Made by a program: the position numbers and the translations under genes. Below, piece after piece: positions 44,501 through 47,122 of a stretch of 64,000 nt of DNA. The number at the start of each line of letters is the position of its first letter. Positions within the stretch are counted from its first letter, which is position 1. Below the pieces are notes generated by a model. The model saw only the letters and a program-made list of their open reading frames with translations, made no database searches and was not told the DNA's origin. This DNA comes from Massilia sp. Root133. Its GTDB lineage: Bacteria; Pseudomonadota; Gammaproteobacteria; Burkholderiales; Burkholderiaceae_D. The stretch is from assembly GCF_001426525.1 (NCBI RefSeq), contig NZ_LMEW01000012.1:572066-636065 (forward strand). The letters are read 5' to 3'.

Positions 44501-44517
44501 CCATAAGGAGATGGTGA
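20578..44517 (+). CDS. Giant RHS/YD-repeat protein with about 28 inserted Ig-like domains (putative polymorphic toxin)
   Basis: One uninterrupted frame encodes about 7,979 residues. The ATG at 20578 (MVAIISGNSLGLSLSS) has a strong SD (AGGGGG); an ATG at 20494 is less likely. Order: RHS-type N-terminus with YVNSANGNLVLQ and IRTYNSQG; two LysM-like domains (about 363 and 426); YD repeats to about 940; 28 Ig-like domains (about 948-3690); a second YD block (about 3690-6930); a Pro-rich linker and Lys/Asp/Tyr-rich helix (about 6940-7008); the end of the RHS core; a third LysM domain (about 7224); one hydrophobic segment (about 7305-7323); Gly/Ala-rich helices; and a variable tip. There is no signal peptide and no canonical C-terminal DPxGL motif. 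By analogy with RHS/TcC proteins the YD repeats should form a shell around the tip. Target and export route are unknown. Two small candidate immunity genes follow. Confidence 0.9.
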   Translation: MVAIISGNSLGLSLSSFATKQNAMAGSSALGRHGEQIYVNSANGNLVLQHNDDRLKSTGIDVFAIRTYNSQGMFDGDGNDDNWRLGFFRSVDSLTGALNTTGSTITRTDADGARAIYRYNGSTYINAEAEGAHDTLSYDAVNRQWLWTDGSSRLVETYTWSAGAGKLVKQTDSSGNRIDFVYTGNQLTEVRDQSGEKQLLIYTGNNLTEIRTVKQDGTVTTRVRYGYDDLDRLNTVTVDLTPDDNSIADGKTYVTTYSYAGASKRLASVIESDGTQAQFTYKQIGTMWLVDTLTQVVDGVPRTTKFSYDDVLNAVPVSVAVDGSLLDTIGDQTIEMNLAVDRSKFTTSEVDTTSATVILDSTYVIKSGDTWAGITQALYHTTEPAAVAALKTALGSPNLTPDAKLSPVPATLSFTINATNVTVPPYYRVREGDTWERITYALYHTRDHEAMDALRTATDDPQLIAGLQLDGVPATLNYIKTPATGAETRITDAHGNLTIVTSDSKGRLTKIVGPQVNGVSSSVSYSYDNWGNVLSQTDAMGNTSTFRYDDAGNQISSTDRMGNVVKRTFNANNQLLSETVQINTPNNVLSFYGTKHFVYDSRNRLRFTVSDGNSVTEYRYDAAGNQSSVIKYAGQTYTPNYSLGETDLVSWVNGIADKSTSQRTDYGYDFRGQVKSITTWAKVDTAGAGVADGSQSVTTMVYDQAGQLLQTIAASGLITNTTYDGLGRVLATTDNAGGSTTAVYDDAGNRVLITQANGLVTTSVYNQGGELKSVVKSDSHDVLGETRYWYDAMGHLRVAQDPDGSKHAYTYDAAGRLTGEIDPIGRLTEYKYNANGDRTETITYATLVAPLPFMARTLDLARAVASQLDQALHLTLDSVRPAASATDVKTWNLYDADDRLVWQIDALGYATQTLYDGESRAYATNRLATPVDMSLLRDGSDVALKLLGSSTSVQLSETRASSTAGAHTYVAVVTAAGTNVVSGTVSFFAGSVLLGSAAVVNNVATFTALSLPAGHSDIAAVYSGDAANTGSTSKVLEADAPQSQPSSVTLSADLSGAVYGAPLGLSAKVSGTNPSGMVAFFSDDTAIGYAVVRNGVAALSLSTLPVGAHSLKAVYLGDAANAGSTSNLFTETIGLAQSTVTVTSSDSTTNVGSEITLTASVSGVRPTGTVTFYDQNGEVLGTGQVINGVATAGIKNVVVGVTHVVAAYSGDIHNAGSVSSAFDETVETAISHTALYVDTFDVSNGTLTTLTARVTGFNPQGEVDFYGPGNKFLGCATISNGNASLPLLNLGVQPDDIRAVYSGDANNATSVAQRLNSLPTLVTLTTTQSDTTATIGNTWYLYPKVAGAAPGGMMTLLDDTGNVLQRAVIDSLSDTTMSMTIALPAGQHNLTLVYVGVGNAAPVVKPVCLMVKPASSSTSVTVSDPYARVGQSVVYTAKINGWQNPAPISGQVQFKNAATGVVLGTVPVVDGVATLNSEIMTGSSGLVYAYYLGDSYRAASSASVYVSNQVVTDNPRPVVTLSASSTTLEQAAPLTLTATVATADGSNNAALINSTVSFYNGSVLLGSSRTNAAGVATLTTSIVAVGTAHITAAAVRMTSGGYPSNNLSEQAITDVIDVCVKPSAAPPATSSDNRPVSTTTLTFSPSSLNSNSSTTVDAPITLTATVAGGSIPSYTPVAFYNRGTLVGVGRWDGSSASINLGRLPAGDYAFTAVFGGVSGLRPSESATRTLAVKTVATTTQLLVNPVEGGARNEYRLLAQVGGLYVAHGKVNFYNGTQLLGQGELSNGVAVLNVALPGGPASLQAEYTGDAASSASQSAVVNRTVFNVATEVVLTSSAASTAIGTPLVLSASVKGIDPHGVVTFFDGDTLLGSAYLNHGTATFTVANLPLGSRSLRAFYTHDPENGLNGPASSNILTQTVERSHDFVLIADRTRVIGNTPLTLTATFGDTAATGSVRFMDGDIVLGTATISNGQAVLTCQPQVSGTRHLRAEYDGDGVVSATSSTSVEMAVMAEPTTISISSVTSLTKYGDPVTLVATVVGDNPTGTVAFVSPDGKSYGCAPVIDGVATLTLSKALMPATYQITASYSGDARHASSVAGTLTQTVTALPASVTLSSPVSSLAMGDTLVLTAQLALNGTVASEGRVVFYDGDTSLGYVWLQADGIAKLAVSSLGAGVHNIRATYSSWIGAFTDSVAKNTLSIEVTGKPRPTISVTPSGMTTISQSLPTTLRATLAGGASPTGVVTFSAVGGASGSAGYYKVLGTAIVVNGVASLNVSASDVGSDYRYVGVSYAGDANNATAVLNNAVCLSRTNVTKTETRTPSTVSLGYTTDATALGSRLYMRATIADPAATGTVSFYSGDILIGSANVVKGEALFTILPSTNTLNVTAVYSGDASRAPATSAVAATAAQPATAVTFMLPNSRVVAGSAFSIPIRVDGPYRDGTVELFVNGVSRGTRSISGGTVNIDVDAAAWPAPGTYSVQARFTASGNLAAGTSSIAQFVAVAPTSMTLNVSPPNPSVGAEVTFTSVVNGNSPTGVVTFYDDDTVIGSANVVNGVATFTTRRSAQGNAYWHAVYSGDARNAITSESSTYFRNPSAVVQPVSSAVDLVMEVVTGINGPQQKVTATITGVKPSGLVTFFDRNGKPLGTASVSKTDLVGQGRAVFVLPGYIDGQGVVSATYSGDAVNATSVSSPVQVPNTPAQIAISSSNALPTQGVPFTLRADVAGLHPGGTVVFFGRDNKEIGRAPIVDGSASISVDTLPAGANNITAMYAGDANNGFVIGNFVQQVAQSPTSISLDIPDGQHAQGAPVILTATVSRPGNGYATGNVTFYNGATAIGRADLFNGHAVLSLSNLPVGSNQLSVRYGGDANNIASRSEAAEQVTVSAQVPTTISVSSSPSQIVSGQKFTLTAKVTGSSGQPVTGLVTFFSTYEAIGTARVVNGVATLESTYYGSSAFVSAAYSGDGANAPSDAGDGLYIANVIGSIAAPAKTTSPSNISFEATPAAVTYGQSSRLHVSVTGVDSTHPPTGSVVFFDGRRVVGSAPVVDGSATLDFSDFKSATTQLTAVYSGDQYNSPTSRANGVVRTLTMAPATINPVLRVDRLTTGDPRYLRLEATVAYPTSAMAAQLDGNSTVEFFVGTKSVGVATVLGGQAVLDNVEPNMIGSGAVTAIYHGDTYYSNIRATGTSEAVIVSVPADPLKVRLSVSPDASVAGATVTLTARPNYNSYRTVNSGSFSFFDGDVLLGSVSATDDYLSPSLTITNVAAGQHQYRVVYSGNSAQAVDISYSAPISYVVGRPATATITATEMALDAQSNVVSWSSPTAVTAKVTVTVAGTPTPTGTIVLYSSDKGERLGSAQLVGGQAVFLVPANKMADFGHYYNMVYSGDDRNEAAEVRNVAYGSGHGGGLVSKFDDKVVLSSRPDPLNRSGMVELYASVKGADPTGVITFRDAYGNVLGASAVQNGEASLIVRIPADGLSGVTAYYAGDVYNVARLETYTTPGSSNLGSTTTTLSASGNTVTLGTSVVLTAQVTGARSPGGSVTFYDGSTILGTVALQNGTAVLATTALIAGTNHLTAVYTGDAANAASMSAAVDETIIGAPVTVKLQAPAGPVRQGAAVTYTATVDGNVPGGLVTFISGKTVLGTAAVVRGVATLNLPSNAFDVGTATVVASYAGDAANAPAISRAVQHTVIAGVRQVVIGACASDRKVWNCVDADGRLRVSVDAENYPTEYFYDAANRLVKTVVYSRTLWSIGGGPSYEDGGDSYDYISFYLPSANSADRVVYSYYDNMGRKVGEVDAEGYLSEYVYDNASRVIDTIRYATPARAPVSTISTLASLRPAANADDHHTRNAYDLNGRLTRQTAADGTVTEYTYDIDGNLTSTMRARGTGDARGTLKRYDTLGRLAAQLDGLGTALIVDGMNAAEVDAVWAEHGTRYTYDIAGRLTSTNASKGQRNVYFYDDEGQLRFTVNALGEVIENEYDTLGRQTATTHYATRVPEKAVTAMAGGLLSDTENAAALVALAVARDAQAAQNSGRHAKYDAEGNVIEHTDAMGYVSSATYNAFREVVASTQPGTIGGADVITIHKYDHRGLETSTVQRTDRIYVSRSTQYDPFGRVIRSSDANGNVSQTSYDRLGRVVQTMDAAGGKRSTTYDAFDRQLTTSDALNNVTRYAYETAARSITVTTPENVATTTLMTRNGQVLSVRDGNANTTSYHYDDNGNLLDVVTAAGSVIHQYDAANRLVLTPDANGTEVTYTYDAANRQLSRTVDEQGLNLCTRYEYDAQGHVVRVTDPSGVVTTTEYDLDGAKVSQTYDAGGAKLKTVYTNDERGQVVRVQLPGGELTDYVYDDLGRRIRAVNDPSGLALTENYEYDKNGNVIAKVDPNGNRIRYVYDGLNRLVYTIDALGYVKQNSYDAQGRLTRTIEYAKAVTLSSLTANPTLTAVTNALTSSSTFDIVNHHVYDKDGRVAYDVDGLGGVTAYQYDGNGNVISRLTYANRINMSGWTPGTAPTPQTDSTRDMLVRTVYDVLNRPIYVIDGTGAVSAMSYDASGNLLESVRYAHTIATTTPATAAAVSAALAAVADSSVDAHVRYRYDSVGRKSWEVDGHGQVTGYTYDDAGNLTKTVAYAKKITPQDEPFTVHASSADRVTLMGYDVLHRMTVQVDPDGVVTHRSFDPNGNVVSVVIHASKVPAPTSVSTIALADQVSTNSSRDHIVRSVYDSANREIYRVDSLGFVIEQHYDANGKVISRVEYANAIPTTTLATLDAVSAAVSRNAADGRAVCTRYVYDADGMLICSIDGAGTVSRFGYDAAGNQISQIVYAQKYTGSTSLAPGSVPTMTSSAYDVASYRVYDAANRLAWSIDGTGGVTRYSYDGKGQLIETRAYATRINLSGYIAGSVPTVVAAPTDAVSRTVYDAGGRPVFTIDGVGQVVETKYDGDGNVCERIRYANPVPLATAANRAALTTALGAGNAGDLHERFVYDSAGRVLFRADPTGQVTGFSYDANGNVIKQVSYATAVGASAALSSVQSSSQDLVVLTAYDAHNHAIMQIDASGQITSRTFDAFGNVTKTVAYANRVARPTAASATLTMTTMGNLIVPDGTKDRVSVSVFDADQNEIYSIDARGVVTARQFDAQGNVTSRTVYFATVAVPAAADAATMATLVAGIADAARDDQMRYVYDQAGRVLYSINTAGDVNSYTYTAAGQAMSTRTYLRKATATTPLTATALAALVSGATPNACFDYVYDAANRLAYEVDATGGVIRHEYDGEGNEIKRTAYAARINRAQFTPGTAPAVTADAQRDSSVRTVYDGLGRPSFTIDRDGYVVALRYDVMGNVAERVAYGRRIDPQTPATAAAISAAVQQTADATLDTRDVSVFGANGRLAWSMTKSGQVTGYTYDARGNIIKRVIYAKPVPCGAMPQSVVASAGDKVTLTAYDADGRPVISVDATGRVTKLVYDADGNVLQRITFANLTNVPTADSTPIDIGCPLPAADTVNDRVVRSVYDNVGREIYTIDQAGAVTATRYTGFAIERTSYAKAVPADTAATADALAAAVQLVADATHDRFERSVYDASGKLVSSTDAWGNVTRYKYDVAGNRIETVTPEGKTVRQVFDTHGRVLVTVNELGAAIGFAYDIYGNAVKQVQYGTLTSSTSDPATLSATPATGDRVNLMAYNQNGQLIYAIDGEGVVRQQQFDGAGNMTTLTIYATRLNTATVAAGAYGVAGIAAKVTQVAAQDRTSHQVFDAANHLIYSVDPLGFTQKFEYDAKGSLIARTRFAKSVFADGAFGNWTVGGLDARVTVDAQRDQTEHFEYNVLGQVTSHTDAEGKVETTDYNQLGQKQSFKDKNQREWTYLYDAAGNLSQETSPEVEGKDGTSVRRVVTMAYDALGQLIKRTETGDGQTIVTAFAYDSMGNQVSIDFGKLTGYVPGSTTVTQGTNAIVTMAYNRLGKVITKTDGAGYVSRNVYDEIGQLRYEIDAKGNVTEYTYNSTGEQTSLTRYDGAITVSQDKLTVADVATLVAQLDQTKRRTITTTYDMDGRALQVTQPAVYVDDSGATSANRSQTAGAQVRYVYDAFGSVIQTSRLLNASTNTWLIDNNYYDQRGLLQASVDAAGYKTTYSYDSAGNVTSKREYAVAIAGWTGNRQVAATAVANANDRITSTAYDKVGRVVRESLTDGSGKASNEHVRVTEYDAIGNVTMVKAWGPEATDSDSPTRMFYDAMGRLTAVIDGTHKIGDSYGLTTYRYNMVGKVVLQTQYAKGSITATDPTPAAINGDDRVTKTEYDEQGNAIHVVNPEGVSQYFAYDKRGLQTDTWTIGQGLSYTKDSAFGQFARTYDEVGRLLTDSYKSLALQYNAFGELTRKQQGTDITFYEYDAAGRMWRTNENGRDEIYVYDLLGRRTAVVTSDGADGFDYDIKTYTVSTANANSMGNALGRVEYKYDAEGNVISETARSRGSNRPVTTYVYDRWHNLLSKTEPAASTWILAPKPTTSYTYDMKNRVTSERYAKADGTAGGRVRTFEYTYGAQGALVGRRTIDRESASVTSEADNNANRARYRVTTESFTASGKLLSAETNGIVIEKHTYDAFDQVLTDEVMADRAVHYTYNHIGKVTSVTHAPVDIYGVTQSGSIMSAVLSATRALTETFAYDELGYLISVTNGAGEVTNYRHDFYGNVTWTKIPGCAATSATWDVNGRKLTATDALGHQAKWEYDSYGRLKTMTGYDGGVTAYTYDNLGQLRTASQPSKGQTLTYAYDGAGQLKSITDYNSGGYGYPSLNKQTTYTYDLVGNRLSEKTVQGGVTFADNTFTYDVLHRVVTISSGDTGQGVQSIAYEYDGFGNRTRYTSKAVGKGSDRNQDGYFFYDALNRVTISGALDANGTIGGATERRTYDAAGNLKTAGTAGHMESYGYDAMNRLVSTSVDGQVVFQTAYDAAGRVVLTGEKSATTPTITSGVPAPVEPVAPVAPTAPPVGSSQAVIDAYNVKKAQYDKDKLAYDQALEKYKSDLQDYNDQNAYLDGVRAATATTGYERHVRAYDTQGRLVVDQGFKDGGSLKTMMVNDTFDDAGNVLTYHTDAMVNDHIRSDYTNTYRTLTNGVVQASSTGHLTVLSGKLAGKTGNNATSTDVYDASGNLVGVDYTTDGDAPKSGTSRKIFIVDAHGNILLSREQSWNSPTVEQRQILMGDELQLRYSINYGSFGDLQDEQKKAFWEAYNKDAYQSMVTPGGTITAEAGENPTTGQVVVVREGDTLQSIAQRVYGTPDAWYRIADANRLEHDSVLVAGTSVVAPAAMTDSNKLDFNMGKLVGSTAPNLPPPPPDKKYCITLIIVAVAVVVASLVSDGMASFATELLGRSTAAEIVATGLKVAVGNVASQAVGIVAGVQDGMDWRSVGKAAITAAIGAGVDSLTKGLTPAVSAALRSVASRAVLIAAHQQEKFSWALVAESAISAAVGNSDTLNSIGKSMEENGWSAFAKGAVKSGISGFFGSLITDLIIPGKQDWAQIGISTFESALSSGLEDQRKDNKARGKSFLFDDELSAAGRRAGEAVRNSFGNALGNSLAGMGSQSDDGQEAGRVARPISHEQAERNMYGGMTSSQLLGGDKDWLGAMGAYDGSYGTSDNDERIPNYQAPIRQVVVDGGDVNQRLNAIFGLTPKSIGSPQASNDIAAQQMSDLGAGIWNGIKAIPSGIWNGLATVADGYRGLAYLVTNNINSFQPRSNVTLDGIARGIVDNSPVGVLGAMFDNNYRAAGSRFVGTVAGLGTSYASPYLTKIPGLNYDIGAASARGLYSVGEYAASKLDVMLDRSGLRAYAFPADASLRGGPTTLVDAEISALKRIAANNAIDTRSAARVARYGVSFFGDDVVPFYGASKATVGNPNGAPTFFMPLEDAALVKNAHDAAVYTGMAPSAKNAYLNGGDIYGYSFPTDGLRVTKPTALDAGGWPHYLEGGNTAVKLEGPNAGYMVTPVREFVTPGNAAVPSGSVLFKLGPDGEWIPIRRW
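21664..22020 (+). other. Paired LysM-like domains in the giant protein
   Basis: Two consecutive segments share the pattern Y-V/R-x-x-G-D-T-W-x-x-I-T-x-ALYHT: YVIKSGDTWAGITQALYHT starts at 21664 and YRVREGDTWERITYALYHT near 21856. Both continue with AALKTA/DALRTA and PATL-type ends. LysM domains bind peptidoglycan or chitin. A third, more canonical LysM (VVREGDTLQSIAQRVYG) occurs near 42250. These could anchor the protein in the wall or guide it to a target cell surface. Confidence 0.75.
23421..31647 (+). repeat. Tandem Ig-like repeat block, about 28 copies of about 98 residues
   Basis: Within the giant gene I count 28 copies of one motif: a strand like VTFYDGDTLLGSA, then V-NGVAT-----LPAG, then I-AVYSGDAANA-S. 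The mean spacing is about 98 residues (2,742 residues in total). This is the pattern of bacterial Ig-like domains of the Big_3-type group, known from adhesins and surface proteins. Copies have diverged strongly in sequence, with a few outliers (near 24.6 kb, 27.9 kb and 30.5 kb), so the array is old rather than recently amplified. The block interrupts two YD-repeat blocks without breaking the frame. Confidence 0.9.
33930..37440 (+). repeat. Higher-order YD repeat, three tandem copies of about 1,170 bp
   Basis: Inside the second YD block, five-module units repeat three times. Equivalent codons of the segment AYDVDGLGG, AWSIDGTGG and AYEVDATGG lie at 33964, 35131 and 36304, so the periods are 1,167 and 1,173 bases. 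Each unit contains the same order of module variants: YANRIN-type, YA-PATAAAVSAAL-type, TLMGYD-type, IYSID-type and a LVAG-IADAA-type spacer. Copies are diverged, so this is an ancient amplification of a whole five-module unit of about 390 residues. Confidence 0.8.
43980..44517 (+). other. Variable C-terminal tip of the RHS protein (putative toxin domain)
   Basis: The last 170-180 residues follow the conserved Gly/Ala-rich region and have visibly lower GC than the RHS core, as is usual for exchanged toxin tips. Recognisable blocks are ARVARYGVSFFGDD, YGYSFPTDGLRVTKPT, DAGGWPHYLEGGNTAV and TPVREFVTPGNAAVPSGSV, ending in IPIRRW. I do not recognise the family with certainty. The REFVTPG-x-PSGSV turn near the end and the early Arg recall ADP-ribosyltransferase-like folds, but this is only a guess. 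The immediate downstream genes are candidate immunity genes. Confidence 0.55.
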
Positions 44518-44520
44518 TAA

Positions 44521-44730
44521 ATGCGCTGGGAAGATAAAGGCTGTCCCATATGCAGACGAAAGTGGGAAACGGGTGATCAGCCACGTCGCTTAGGTATCAG
44601 TCTTGAGCGGCAGGCATATTTGCATCAATGTGATGAATGTAAAGTATTCTGGGAGCAGCGCGAGCGTTATGCTGATGTAATAACATTTGCAGAGGCAAGT
44701 CTCTTTTATCCGGAATTTATTAAGAGTTAA
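44521..44730 (+). CDS. Small CxxC protein, candidate immunity protein
   Basis: A 69-residue protein starting 3 bases after the RHS stop. It has two cysteine pairs, GCPICRRKWE near the N-terminus and QCDECKVFWEQ near residue 38, so it probably binds a metal as a small zinc ribbon. No signal peptide or membrane segment is seen, which suggests a cytoplasmic protein. Its position and low GC fit a cognate immunity gene, but there is no family I can name. It could also be an accessory protein with the next gene as the true immunity factor. Confidence 0.7.
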   Translation: MRWEDKGCPICRRKWETGDQPRRLGISLERQAYLHQCDECKVFWEQRERYADVITFAEASLFYPEFIKS

Positions 44731-44733
44731 ATC

Positions 44734-45120
44734 ATGAATGAATTTATTTCAATAAACGAATTGGAAAGAAGCTTGCTGGCGGCTCAGGAAAAAAGAATTC
44801 CCGTTGAGGAATTTATTCGTCAACTTGTGGCCTCGAACATTGCGTTACCTTCCGCAGTTGAGGTCCAGGAAAATGGCTCGGGCTTCCAGCCAATTATTTT
44901 TGATAAATTAGGCACGAAAATGCTTGCGATATTTACTGACAAAGCGAGGGTGACTCAGTTAGAGCATATTGCCAAGTACTGCCTAGTGATGAATGCGCTT
45001 GAGATGCTTCGTCGTATTCCATCAGGGTATGGCATCGTGATTAATCCGGGCCTGAACGTCGGCTTAGAGTTGTCTCCTGACGGTATTGCAGAGATAGTAA
45101 AAGACTTTACACCTAGTTAA
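44734..45120 (+). CDS. SseB-like protein, candidate immunity protein
   Basis: A 128-residue protein, 3 bases after the CxxC gene. Its layout resembles the SseB N-terminal domain found in many immunity proteins: an initial helix (SINELERSLLAAQEKRI), a central strand region (QPIIFDKLGTKMLAIFTD) and the end block GYGIVINPGLNVGLELSPDG. It probably binds and neutralises the RHS tip in the cytoplasm. The three genes are tightly linked and share a lower GC content than their surroundings. The end of this gene is the last intact island gene before the flagellar cluster. Confidence 0.75.
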   Translation: MNEFISINELERSLLAAQEKRIPVEEFIRQLVASNIALPSAVEVQENGSGFQPIIFDKLGTKMLAIFTDKARVTQLEHIAKYCLVMNALEMLRRIPSGYGIVINPGLNVGLELSPDGIAEIVKDFTPS

Positions 45121-45151
45121 ATGACGCGCTATTTTCAGACAATTTGTTAAA

Positions 45152-45360
45152 GTCCGACAATTTCTGTGACAAGTCTCTCATTCTCATCCAACACGTCCAA
45201 GCGTTCGGCCTTCAAACTGGCGCGGTAGGCGAGTTCTTAGAGGACGACGGCTTTTCGCAAAGTCACGTTTTCCGTCGCGCAGTTGGCTAGCGCCAGTCAC
45301 TCCAGTTTCGCGTTGAGCCCCGGCGACTTGGTCAGGGTCACGCGAATCGGTCCATTGTCG
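45152..45360 (-). pseudogene. Degenerate sequence, copy 1 (unknown coding remnant)
   Basis: On the minus strand this stretch reads as a broken frame: LNAKLE, stop, LALANCATENVTLRKAVVL, stop, ELAYRASLKAERLDVLDE and NERLVTEI. A second diverged copy lies at 45955-46150 with recognisable counterparts (LNAKLEQSAMANYSTKAKVLRK, then ERLGVFDEDERLVPEI). The product was probably helical. I do not recognise it. Both copies sit just after RHS-related sequence, so they appear to be part of a duplicated unit. Confidence 0.5.
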
Positions 45361-45601
45361 GTGACCACGGCGGAGTCCGCTCGTTGATGCGTCGATTAGC
45401 GTAGATTCTATGCCTGCGTCTTTGGCCGTCGCAACTGATGTTCGGGCGTTTCGCGGGACACGACGCACCCGAAGTCATGTAAGCACATTGCGCACGTAAC
45501 GCGCGGGCGTTCTTTTTCAGCCGTAAGTGGCTGAATTCAAGGCCGATTCGCTGTTTACACTTTGGGCCTTGCTGCGCTCGCCAAAAACCGCGTCGCCTCA
45601 A

Positions 45602-45900
45602 GATCATTATGGTCAACGACGCGTTCAGCGACGCGAGCAATGTGGGGACGTACCACTCCGACGCGACGGTGGATGACCACATTCGCAGTGACTACACGAA
45701 CACACACAGGGAGCTGACGAATGGCGTGGCGCAGGCGACCTCCACGGGCCACCTGACGGTATTGAGCGGCTAACTGTCCGGCAAGACGGGCAATAACGCC
45801 ACCGGCAATGTGTACGATGCCAACAGTAACCTGATCGGCGTCGGATACACCACGGACAGCGATGCACCGAAGAGCCGTACGGCCAGGAACACATCCGCTC
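45602..45900 (+). pseudogene. Displaced fragment of the RHS core end
   Basis: About 300 bases closely match the giant gene at about 41,700-41,995. Matching parts include GACGAATGGCGTGG, CACGGGCCACCTGAC, GGCAAGAC and TACACCACGGAC in the same order. One codon equivalent to the Lys in GKLAGK is now a stop (SG, stop, LSGK), and there are indels. There is no start codon or toxin tip attached. This is what remains of an orphan RHS end left by recombination downstream of the active locus. Confidence 0.85.
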
Positions 45901-45954
45901 TACCGTGGAACGACGTGCACGAGTTCCAGAGCCCCATGACTCTCTAGTGCCGCA

Positions 45955-46150
45955 CTATCTCTGGAACAAGTCGCTCATCCTCATCGAAGACGCCTAAGCG
46001 CTCGTCCTCAGGCTGACGTGATCGGCGATTTGATGCATAGCGATCGCTTGCGCAAGACCTTGGCTTTAGTCGAGTAGTTGGCCATCGCTGACTGCTCGAG
46101 TTTCGCGTTTAGCGCGGTGACACAGCTAAGGTCGAGCGGTTTGGCTCATC
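45955..46150 (-). pseudogene. Degenerate sequence, copy 2 (unknown coding remnant)
   Basis: This is a diverged copy of the 45152-45360 sequence, in the same orientation and at a similar distance behind RHS-core sequence. Shared DNA includes ACAAGTC-CTCAT-CTCATC near the left end and CAGTTTCGCGTT-like sequence at the right. The frame is broken. With the RHS fragment before it, it forms the second unit of a tandem duplication. The rest of 46151-46297 shows nothing I can identify. Confidence 0.5.
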
Positions 46151-46298
46151 TTCTGTCGTCTTGGCCGCCTCGGCTGATCGGGTAACGTGAAATCATGAGA
46201 CCACATTAACACCGAATACCCCATCGCTCTGCGAGTTGGGCTTTCTCCTAGTTGGCTTGACACAGCTTAACCAATGTAGCAACGGTTGTTCCGAATAT

Positions 46299-46366
46299 TT
46301 TCCCCAGTGCTAGTATTTATTTGAAGAAAATTTTGCTCCACTGTAGGGGCGCTAATACTGGGGGAA
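46299..46366 (+). promoter_or_regulatory. Long stem covering the flgF ribosome binding site
   Basis: TTTCCCCAGT (46299-46308) can pair with ACTGGGGGAA (46357-46366) to form a 10-bp stem with one G-T wobble and a 48-base loop. The right arm contains the GGGGGA ribosome binding site of flgF. If formed in the mRNA it would hide the start of the flagellar operon. No sigma54 or sigma28 promoter was recognised in the 250 bases upstream. Confidence 0.4.
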
Positions 46367-46370
46367 TGTT

Positions 46371-47120
46371 GTGGACGTCACTGCAATCGCCAGCATTGGC
46401 ATGCAAGCGGACCTTGCGCGGATGGAGAGCATCAGCCATAACACGGCAAATGTGCTCACTCCCGGGTTTAAACGCCAAATCTCCATCACCTCCGGTTTCG
46501 CCCCGCAGGTGCAGCAGGGCATGCAGCAAGGTGGCGGCCAGAACGCAGTTTTGACCATGCAGCCCACCACGCTGGTTCCGGTGCAAATGATGATCGATCC
46601 GTCCTCGGGCGCTCTCCGTCACACCGGTATTGTTCAGGATGTGGCCATCGAAGGCCAAGCCTTTTTTGAAGTGGCAACCCCGACCGGACCTGCTTATACC
46701 AAAGCCGGCAGCCTGCGCACCGATGCGCAGGGACGCCTCGTCAACCTCCAGGATTTTCCCATCATGGGCATCGGCGGCGAAATCCGTCTGAACAACACGC
46801 CGTTCACCATTGCTGCAAACGGCGACGTTTCGCAGGACGGCCGCGTGGCAGGGCGCCTGAAGCTGGTGCAGTTCGATCATGCCGAAGGCCTGGTCCCGAG
46901 CGGCAACGGCGTCTACTTGGCCGGCAGCGCGCAACAAGTGCAGGACGTGAAGACGCCGTCGACCCTGCGAACCGGCTTCTTGGAGGACTCGAACGTCAGT
47001 TCGCCGCAGGAGATGGTTCGCCTGACTGAAACCGTACGCCATTTCGAGTCCCTGCAGCGCCTGGTGCAAGGTTACGACGACACATTGGAAAAAACCATTC
47101 GTAAGCTCGGAGAGTTTTGA
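46371..47120 (+). CDS. flgF: Flagellar proximal rod protein FlgF
   Basis: A 249-residue rod protein from a GTG at 46371 with SD GGGGGA. The flagellar basal-body rod motif is at the N-terminus (ASIGMQADLARMESISHNTANVLTPGFKR), and the C-terminal motif (GFLEDSNVSSPQEMVRLTETVRHFE) ends the protein. The central part (EGQAFFEVATPTGPAYTKAGSLR) is typical of FlgF/FlgG. FlgF is assigned by length and by its place before flgG. It opens the flagellar cluster and its stop lies 2 bases before flgG. Confidence 0.88.
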   Translation: MDVTAIASIGMQADLARMESISHNTANVLTPGFKRQISITSGFAPQVQQGMQQGGGQNAVLTMQPTTLVPVQMMIDPSSGALRHTGIVQDVAIEGQAFFEVATPTGPAYTKAGSLRTDAQGRLVNLQDFPIMGIGGEIRLNNTPFTIAANGDVSQDGRVAGRLKLVQFDHAEGLVPSGNGVYLAGSAQQVQDVKTPSTLRTGFLEDSNVSSPQEMVRLTETVRHFESLQRLVQGYDDTLEKTIRKLGEF

Positions 47121-47122
47121 CC

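Noticed and set aside
46151..46370. sigma54 or sigma28 promoter for the flagellar cluster
   Set aside because: No TGGCAC-N5-TTGC or TAAA-N15-GCCGATAA pattern was found. The nearest match (TTGGCTTGACACAGC) does not fit either consensus.
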